Translations under genes and position numbers: made by a program | The notes under the pieces: model-generated | Told to the model about the DNA's origin: nothing | Database searches by the model: none | The model's input: the letters and a program-made list of their open reading frames with translations, nothing else | Part shown: positions 11,126-15,289 of the stretch, one piece after another | Position numbering within the stretch: the stretch's first letter is position 1 | Layout: the number at the start of each line of letters is the position of its first letter | NCBI GenBank assembly: GCA_021813155.1 | Contig: JAKALK010000015.1 | Location: 1-15,289 of the forward strand | From: a bacterium | GTDB lineage: Bacteria; Patescibacteriota; Minisyncoccia; UBA6257; 2-01-FULL-56-20 | Direction of reading: 5' to 3' | Length of the DNA: 15,289 nucleotides

Positions 11126-11905
11126 CTAGCGAAGTTCATAGGTAACACTGACGCTAGTTACAATTTCATTGGTACCAGTTTGGATTGGGGCAGGAGGCAT
11201 AGCCTCAGCAGCAGAAAAATCGCCTCCCATTCCCATCGCCTTACCATAGGGCATGTAAATCGGGCCGTTTTGATACTCAGTAAAGCTGATAACTCGGCCT
11301 AGTTTCACGCCGTTCGCATCAGCCATAGCCTTGGCTTTAGTTTTGGCTTTCTCGAACGCCTCAGTCCTAGCTTGAGCAAGATATTTTTCTTGATCTTCCA
11401 CTGTAAAACTGACTCCCGAAACTTGATTTACTCCGAGCTCAGTAATACTGCCGAGAATACTCGAAACCTTGTCTATGTTCTTATCTAATTCTTTCACTTT
11501 GACTAAAACGGTTTGGGTCAATTCGTAACCAGTGATAAAAGATTTTTTTCTATGCTCATCATATTCGTATCGAGGGCTAAGATTATACTGCGTGGTTTTA
11601 ATGTCGTCATTAGGAATACCTTCTTTTTTAACGAATTCGATGGCCTTGGAAAGCCTTTCATTATTCTCTTTAGCAACCGTCTCTAAATCGCCGCCTTCAG
11701 TCACAACCGAAAAAGAGAACTGGGCTAAATCCGGTTTGGCAGTTGTTTTACCTTCTGCTGAAACGTTTATCGTTCTTACTGGATAGCGTGAATCCCCTAT
11801 TTTGTCGAGCATCGGCATAACAAAAAAGAAGATATTGAGTATTAACCCTAGAAGAAATAAATCGAGGAGAATCCAGAAATATTTTTTGGGTTTGTCGTCG
11901 TTCAT
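11126..11905 (-). CDS. SIMPL domain (DUF541) protein, membrane-anchored
   Basis: This 259-residue protein has one N-terminal membrane helix (residues about 8-31) and an extracytoplasmic SIMPL/DUF541 domain. Family signs are RTINVSAEGKTTAKPDLAQFSFSV at the start of the domain, GIPNDDIKTTQYNLSPRYEY, and the C-terminal EIVTSVSVTYELR. Members are membrane or periplasmic proteins, some linked to oxidative stress; the biochemical function is unknown. The segment GKAMGMGGDFSAAEAMPPAPI, rich in Met and Ala, is a flexible loop typical of the family. The ATG overlaps the tpiA stop codon (ATGA), so it is translated from the tpiA mRNA by coupling. No SD of its own. Confidence 0.9.
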   Translation of the reverse strand: MNDDKPKKYFWILLDLFLLGLILNIFFFVMPMLDKIGDSRYPVRTINVSAEGKTTAKPDLAQFSFSVVTEGGDLETVAKENNERLSKAIEFVKKEGIPNDDIKTTQYNLSPRYEYDEHRKKSFITGYELTQTVLVKVKELDKNIDKVSSILGSITELGVNQVSGVSFTVEDQEKYLAQARTEAFEKAKTKAKAMADANGVKLGRVISFTEYQNGPIYMPYGKAMGMGGDFSAAEAMPPAPIQTGTNEIVTSVSVTYELR

Positions 11906-12663
11906 TGAATTTGAGATGAAATTTTAATTATTTTTTTGAATTCTTCGGCTTTTAAACTAGCGCTACCGACCAAAGCGCCTTCAATTTCTTTGTACTCAAG
12001 TATACGAGCGACGTTTGCGGAAGTTACCGACCCGCCATAAATAACTTTATTGACAGACAAAGAGTAACGAGTAACGAGTAGTTCTTTGATGTAATTTATC
12101 ATCGCTGCGGCGTTTTCGGGTGTATCGGCGTGGCCAGTGCCGAGACCCGCACTTATCGCCCACACTGGCTCGTAAGTAAGTATGAGATTCTTAGCTTGGG
12201 TTTTTAGGTTTTCGATTCCAGCTAGACTCTTAAGGAGCTGTTTTTTTACGAAATTTTTTGCGGCAAGAATTCCTTCTTTTTTAATTGAAATCGGTTCACC
12301 AATGCATAAAATTACTTTAAGCTCGAAAGCTAGCGCGGATAGTAGTTTTTTGTTAATAATTTCGTCAGTTTCATTAAGATACCGCCGACGCTCTGAGTGA
12401 CCAAGAATAACGTGGCTGGCACCTGATTTTTTAAGCATTGAGATAGAGACCTCGCCCGTGAAAGCCCCGCCGGGAATGGGATTCTCCCAAAAAACATCCT
12501 GGGCACCTAAGTCGGCAATCTTTAGGATGCTGTGAATTTGGTTTAAAAAGATGGATGGCGGACAAATTACCACTCCCTTGGCATCTGAAGCTTTGGCAAG
12601 CCGAATGGCTTCGGACTCAGAGCTTGGGTTCATTTTCCAGTTGGCAATAATGAGTTTAGACAT
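11902..12663 (-). CDS. tpiA: Triosephosphate isomerase
   Basis: This 253-residue cytoplasmic enzyme interconverts dihydroxyacetone phosphate and glyceraldehyde 3-phosphate. Active-site residues are all present: Asn8/Lys10 in ANWKMN, His89 in LGHSERR, Glu165 in TYEPVWAI, and GGSV (210-213) for phosphate binding. Loop 6 reads AISAGLGTGHADTPE (169-183), about four residues longer than the usual AIGTGKTATPE, although the GTG is kept. The ATG has no SD, and the predicted start of transcription (about 12669) leaves only about six nt of leader. The stop codon overlaps the start of the SIMPL gene. Confidence 0.97.
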   Translation of the reverse strand: MSKLIIANWKMNPSSESEAIRLAKASDAKGVVICPPSIFLNQIHSILKIADLGAQDVFWENPIPGGAFTGEVSISMLKKSGASHVILGHSERRRYLNETDEIINKKLLSALAFELKVILCIGEPISIKKEGILAAKNFVKKQLLKSLAGIENLKTQAKNLILTYEPVWAISAGLGTGHADTPENAAAMINYIKELLVTRYSLSVNKVIYGGSVTSANVARILEYKEIEGALVGSASLKAEEFKKIIKISSQIQ

Positions 12664-12675
12664 TAACGTGTCTAA

Positions 12676-12684
12676 ATTTTAACA
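12676..12684 (-). promoter_or_regulatory. Extended -10 promoter of tpiA
   Basis: On the minus strand TGTTAAAAT: TGn (12682-12684) plus TAAAAT (12676-12681). No good -35. Start near 12669, almost at the ATG. Confidence 0.5.
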
Positions 12685-12700
12685 TAATTCAAGAATAGAT

Positions 12701-12729
12701 AAGAATCCCGCATATAGAGCGGTGGATTC
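12701..12729 (-). terminator. Hairpin between tRNA-Glu and tpiA
   Basis: AGAATCC (12701-12707) pairs with GGATTCT (12723-12729), with CGC/GCG inside. The T-poor tail TATCTATTC makes it a weak terminator or processing hairpin. A T5 run (12731-12735) directly follows the tRNA. Confidence 0.5.
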
Positions 12730-12738
12730 TAAAAAGCG

Positions 12739-12813
12739 CAGCGAGTACGGGATTCGAACCCGTGTTCCATGGCTGAGAACCATGTGTCCTAGGCCGGGCT
12801 AGACGAACTCGCC
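12739..12813 (-). tRNA. tRNA-Glu (anticodon CTC)
   Basis: The 75-nt cloverleaf has acceptor GGCGAGT/ACTCGCT (first pair G-U), anticodon stem CATGG/CCATG with loop TTCTCAG (anticodon CTC, reads GAG), and T arm ACGGG-TTCGAAT-CCCGT. The discriminator base is G. CCA is not encoded and must be added after transcription. It lies between murF and tpiA on the same strand. Confidence 0.97.
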
Positions 12814-12844
12814 ATTAAGAAAAGGAGTGGAACACTTGAACATC

Positions 12845-14137
12845 CTAGCTTTCCTCCGATATCTTTTCAAGTTCAGACGGGCTAAACTCTTCGAGAAGTT
12901 GAAGTTTCTCCACTATCTCGTCGAGGCACATTACGTGAGAACCTTTTACTAAAATTAAATCCCCTTTCTTAATTATCTCCTTCACGGGTTGTTGAGCCTC
13001 ATCGACATCGTTAAACGAGAAAACGTTTTTTTTCTTGAGGCCGTTTTTGACGGCAGATTCAGCGATCAGTTTAGCAGCATGCCCCACTGTTACCAAAATA
13101 TCTACCACTTCACTGGCAATTCGCCCGATTTCTTCGTGAGCCTGGATAGTATAGGGGCCAATTTCTGTCATATCCCCTAAAATGGCGATTTTTCTTTTGG
13201 CCGGTAAATCCTTCAAGGTATCGAGCGCGGCGTGCGTAGACATCGGACTGGCGTTATAGCTGTCATCAAGAATAAATGTAGACTTCTGACCGGAAACTAG
13301 GCGCATCCGACCAGCCGGCGGCTTATAGTCCCGCAGTGAGTCGGAAATTTTGACCAGATTAAGTCCGAAGACAATTCCGACACACGCAGCAGCAGCGGCG
13401 GCATATCCTTGAGCTCGGCCAAAAACACCGCTCATCTTTACTGGTACAACACTGCCACCATACTCAAGTTTAAAAGCGATGCCAACCGGTTTTTGCCCTT
13501 CGGTTTTAGTTTCAAAGTTAGTAATACGTACTCCCGCCCCGCGAGCAAAGCCGAAAGTTATGACATTAGCCCGCGTACGATCTTTAAGTGCCATAACGGT
13601 CTCATCATCGTAATTCAAAATTGCGAACCCAGAAGACGGCAGAAATTCAATTAGGCGTCCTTTTTCTCGAGCAACTTCTTCTGGTCCAGCGTAAAATTCA
13701 ACGTGAACCGGAATATCCCCGACGGTTGTAATAATGGAAATGTTGGGCCTAGCGATACTAAGGAGGTAACGAATATCTCCCGGTCTGTCGGCGGCGTACT
13801 CTAAAACCAAAAGCTCGGGATATTTTTTTTCAATCCACCGGCGGGGAATAAAGATACCCAAAAAAGTTGAGGAGATCACCTTGAGCCAGAAAAAGAATCC
13901 TCGAACTTCCTCCCACTCTCCACAAATAGTTAGGGGTAAGCCAATTTCATTATTGAAATTACCTTTCGAGAATCTAAGGTTGCGGTCATTTTTGAGAACA
14001 GCAGCAACCGCCATCTTAGTTGAAGTTTTACCTACGCTTCCAGTAATACCAATAATACCAGGACGGTAACGCCAGAGGGTTAGGATGGCTAGTTTTCTTA
14101 GAACCATCTTTAAAATTTTCAGTGCAACATCTTTCAT
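12845..14137 (-). CDS. murF: UDP-MurNAc-tripeptide-D-Ala-D-Ala ligase (MurF), N-terminally short
   Basis: This 430-residue Mur ligase adds D-Ala-D-Ala to the UDP-MurNAc peptide in the cytoplasm. The P-loop GITGSVGKTSTK (30-41) is followed by FSKGNFNNEIGLPLT (56-70), a central ATPase domain and the C-terminal domain with LDDSYNASPMSTHAALDTL and ILGDMTEIG, both typical of MurF. In well-studied MurF the P-loop lies near residue 105, after an N-terminal uridine-binding domain; here only about 29 residues precede it, so that domain is absent or replaced. No in-frame alternative start is available because the ftsI-like gene ends 3 bp upstream. No SD. The two form one operon, a remnant of the division and cell-wall cluster. 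Confidence 0.93.
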   Translation of the reverse strand: MKDVALKILKMVLRKLAILTLWRYRPGIIGITGSVGKTSTKMAVAAVLKNDRNLRFSKGNFNNEIGLPLTICGEWEEVRGFFFWLKVISSTFLGIFIPRRWIEKKYPELLVLEYAADRPGDIRYLLSIARPNISIITTVGDIPVHVEFYAGPEEVAREKGRLIEFLPSSGFAILNYDDETVMALKDRTRANVITFGFARGAGVRITNFETKTEGQKPVGIAFKLEYGGSVVPVKMSGVFGRAQGYAAAAAACVGIVFGLNLVKISDSLRDYKPPAGRMRLVSGQKSTFILDDSYNASPMSTHAALDTLKDLPAKRKIAILGDMTEIGPYTIQAHEEIGRIASEVVDILVTVGHAAKLIAESAVKNGLKKKNVFSFNDVDEAQQPVKEIIKKGDLILVKGSHVMCLDEIVEKLQLLEEFSPSELEKISEES

Positions 14138-14140
14138 AAA

Positions 14141-15289
14141 TTAATTTTGGTAAATCCGATCAGGAGAAATGTTGTAATAGTTTAATATAAATTGCGCAAG
14201 GTCGCGAAAAGCGGGAACTACCGATAAGCCAGCGAGTGGAGCACCTTTGGGTTTATTGAGTTTAATCAAGATGACAAACTTAGGATCGGTTGTTGGACCA
14301 AAGCCAATATAAGTATTGATTACATCAGCAGTGTAGCCGCCCTTATTAAAATCTGGAACCTGGGCTGTTCCTGTTTTCCCGGCAAGCGAATAACCTCTAA
14401 TGTGACCGACTTCGGCTTTATCGACGGCAGAAACCATCATTTCAGCCACCTCTCTTGCGGCGCTTGCGCTGATAGTGCGCCTAATTTCTTTCGGCCCTAG
14501 GGCGCTATTCAAATATGGCCGCATAAGGTGCCCACCATTAGCAATACTCGAGAAGGCAGTAATCAACTCAAGAGGAGTAACAGCTACGCCTTGACCAAAA
14601 GAAGCAGTCGAAAACGCAATCTCGGGGGCACCAGGTTTTAGCCTTTTAAAGTCGCCAGAAATTTCACCAGGAAGGTCGACGTTAGTTTTTTCTCCAAATC
14701 CAAATTTTTCAAGATAAGTTTTAAAAAGAGAATGGCCAATTTGTTTTTCCGCAAAGGCGGCGCCGGTGTTGATGGATTTTTCTATCACATTAGTCATAGT
14801 GACTTTCCCGTGGGCTTTTAGGTCCCAATTTCTAATTTCACGGCCGCTTACTTTCAAGACGCCGGTGTCGACATAGGTAGTCTCCGGGGTGATTTTGCCA
14901 GCATCGAGGGCAGAGACCATGGTGATAACCTTAAAAACTGAACCGGGCTCATAGATGGCTTGGGTTGTTGGATTAAGAAAATTTTCAAGGCTTGATTGAT
15001 TATAATTATTGGGATCAAAACTGGGTACGCTCTCCATCGCTAGAATTCCGCCAGTTTTTGGATCTTGGACAATAACCGACCCCCCTTCCGCTTCAAAGCT
15101 GCTAACAAGGCGCGTAAGAATTTTCTCAACTTCAATTTGGATATTGGAGTCGACGGTAAGGTTAAGATCTTCTCCTTTTTGCGGAGAAATAATTTTCCCG
15201 TCTTTGTCCACGCCATTTTCACCGGATAATTCCTTTTCATAATAGCTTTCAAGTCCATAGCGTCCCGACTCGCCGCCTGCATTGTCCGG
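14141..15289 (-). CDS. ftsI: Class B penicillin-binding protein, transpeptidase (FtsI-like), N-terminus beyond window
   Basis: The visible 383 residues are the end of the N-terminal module (NAGGESGRYGLESYYEKEL..., ending LTVDSNIQ) and the entire transpeptidase domain, which crosslinks peptidoglycan on the outer face of the membrane. Motifs: SVFK (in YEPGSVFKVITM) with the active-site serine, SIN (in EKSINTGAAF), and KTG (in LAGKTGTAQVPD). The reading frame runs uninterrupted to position 15289; the GTG at 15211 is internal, not the start. The FtsI label rests on similarity of AGKTGTAQ and on murF being next; an elongation-type PBP2 cannot be excluded without the N-terminus. Confidence 0.92.
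   Translation of the reverse strand, partial: PDNAGGESGRYGLESYYEKELSGENGVDKDGKIISPQKGEDLNLTVDSNIQIEVEKILTRLVSSFEAEGGSVIVQDPKTGGILAMESVPSFDPNNYNQSSLENFLNPTTQAIYEPGSVFKVITMVSALDAGKITPETTYVDTGVLKVSGREIRNWDLKAHGKVTMTNVIEKSINTGAAFAEKQIGHSLFKTYLEKFGFGEKTNVDLPGEISGDFKRLKPGAPEIAFSTASFGQGVAVTPLELITAFSSIANGGHLMRPYLNSALGPKEIRRTISASAAREVAEMMVSAVDKAEVGHIRGYSLAGKTGTAQVPDFNKGGYTADVINTYIGFGPTTDPKFVILIKLNKPKGAPLAGLSVVPAFRDLAQFILNYYNISPDRIYQN

Noticed and set aside
1..15289. CRISPR array, insertion sequence or transposase
   Set aside because: No regularly spaced direct repeats and no transposase or integrase frame are visible on either strand.

Overview
The window most likely comes from a Candidate Phyla Radiation (Patescibacteria, Parcubacteria-like) chromosome. 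The evidence is indirect: AT-rich housekeeping genes packed on one strand, several of them without a Shine-Dalgarno (SD) sequence; a SecA with an extra segment; a MurF without its usual N-terminal domain; a SIMPL protein; a minimal DedA protein; and a 172-residue protein that, from memory, matches an uncharacterised family common in these bacteria. TGA acts as a normal stop codon, so this is not a UGA-recoding lineage.

Layout from left to right. 1-207: RNA-binding RRM protein (minus, cut by the window edge). 513-977: lipoprotein (plus). 1122-1640: hypothetical protein (minus). 1802-6815: minus-strand run, read in the order hpf, secA, nucleoside-deoxyribosyltransferase-like, DedA-like, small membrane protein, transglutaminase-like. 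6849-7095: promoter, folded leader, a 12-codon lysine-rich ORF and a terminator, all lying in front of hpf-secA. 7099-7323: intergenic region bounded by two inverted perfect DnaA boxes. 7336-9117: a plus-strand island holding two tandem, diverged copies of a roughly 350-nt structured RNA, each with its own promoter and terminator, followed by a retron-type reverse transcriptase with its own promoter and terminator. 9116-10090: murB (minus) with a 20-bp hairpin at the 5' end of its mRNA. 10279-10632: second lipoprotein. 10741-11089: two orphan small-RNA units. 11126-12663: SIMPL protein and tpiA with overlapping ends. 12739-12813: tRNA-Glu(CTC). 12845-15289: murF and a class B penicillin-binding protein (ftsI-like, cut by the window edge).

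The most notable content is the island at 7336-9117. The two RNAs share promoter placement, a 5' leader hairpin, a long-range closing helix (called a1/a2 here by analogy with retrons), a small two-storey hairpin (GGGA/UCCC around CCU/AGG) and a 3' hairpin. Several helices keep their pairing although the bases differ, so the two copies themselves give covariation support. The domain after the conserved core differs completely between copies, as expected of a retron msd region. The RT has retron-like motifs (NVQPH for NAxxH, YLDD for YADD, ING for VTG), and no effector gene is adjacent. My reading is a retron-like element with two different template RNAs served by one RT. This is inference; no database or folding program was available.

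The peptidoglycan genes (ftsI-like, murF, murB), protein export (secA), ribosome hibernation (hpf) and glycolysis (tpiA) form the housekeeping backbone. The SD-bearing genes (two lipoproteins, the 172-residue protein, the RT) look like accessory insertions between them.
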